From the NCBI RefSeq assembly GCF_002001125.1, contig NZ_MUNV01000026.1:248001-312000 (forward strand): DNA of 64,000 bases, written 5' to 3'. Source of the stretch: Rhodanobacter sp. B04 (GTDB taxonomy: Bacteria > Pseudomonadota > Gammaproteobacteria > Xanthomonadales > Rhodanobacteraceae). Below, piece by piece: positions 62,588 to 64,000 of this stretch. The notes under the pieces are model-generated. The model searched no databases and was not told the origin of the DNA. It saw nothing but the letters and a program-made list of their open reading frames with translations. Position 1 is the stretch's first letter. Each line of letters begins with the position of its first letter. The translations under genes were made by a program, and so were the position numbers.

Positions 62588-64000
<1,413 letters not shown>

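Overview
The window is a GC-rich, gene-dense piece of a gammaproteobacterial chromosome. Gene content and order point to Lysobacterales/Xanthomonadales, most likely Rhodanobacteraceae (Rhodanobacter/Dyella-like): rrf2-sufB-lipoprotein-sufC-sufD-sufS, DesK/DesR-type ABC locus beside queA-tgt-yajC-secD-secF, amgK-murU, pcnB-folK-panBCD, and queG divergent from nnrD-tsaE-amiC-mutL. This is inferred from protein features only; no search was run. No rRNA, insertion sequence, prophage, CRISPR array or origin was seen. One tRNA gene (Glu, CTC) is present.

Layout. 1-2.3 kb (-): start of upp, a psiF-like periplasmic protein and a class III aminotransferase. 2.5-6.2 kb (+): two-gene ABC exporter with a DesK/DesR-type two-component system. 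6.2-12.0 kb (+): queA-tgt (queuosine) and yajC-secD-secF (protein export), closed by a strong terminator. 12.1-15.5 kb (-): murU-amgK (muropeptide recycling) and glnK-amtB (ammonium) behind a candidate sigma-54 promoter. 15.7-21.8 kb (+): SUF iron-sulfur operon, with a 38-codon small ORF and an unrecognised lipoprotein between sufB and sufC. 21.9-30.9 kb (-): lpxH, a periplasmic cyclophilin, ppx, ppk, phoR, phoB and bepA, i.e. phosphate/polyphosphate and envelope functions. 31-34.2 kb (+): glutaredoxin with an AhpD-like protein, NAD-type isocitrate dehydrogenase and a membrane-anchored AraC regulator. 34.2-42.1 kb (-): serine hydrolase, an ECF41-type sigma cassette, an LpxO-like hydroxylase, thiD, PIN-PhoH ATPase, PrxQ/Bcp and GcvR. 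42.2-43.8 kb (+): dapA with a short BamC-like lipoprotein. 43.8-44.4 kb (-): fdxA and tRNA-Glu. 44.5-48.6 kb (+): pcnB, folK, panB, panC, panD. 48.6-49.7 kb (-): queG. 49.7-56.3 kb (+): nnrD, tsaE, amiC, mutL and a DUF1684 protein. 56.3-64 kb: mixed-strand fatty-acid enzymes, FKBP, DUF1289, NUDIX, sulfurtransferase, DUF4139, thioesterase and the 3' part of uvrA.

Most of the window is core metabolism. The best candidate for something less ordinary is the ECF41 cassette at 35.7-37.5 kb. A sigma factor with a SnoaL-like C-terminal domain, an AhpD-like carboxymuconolactone decarboxylase protein and a small CxxC protein without a standard start codon lie together. Both the sigma gene and the AhpD-like gene are preceded by the same TGTCACA-N16-CGTC motif. 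The second candidate is the extra small ORF and lipoprotein built into the translationally coupled suf operon. Several genes appear to use TTG or other non-ATG starts (queA, gcvR, dapA, pcnB, folK, panB, ppx); these choices rest on family N-termini and local ribosome-binding sites and are flagged in each entry.
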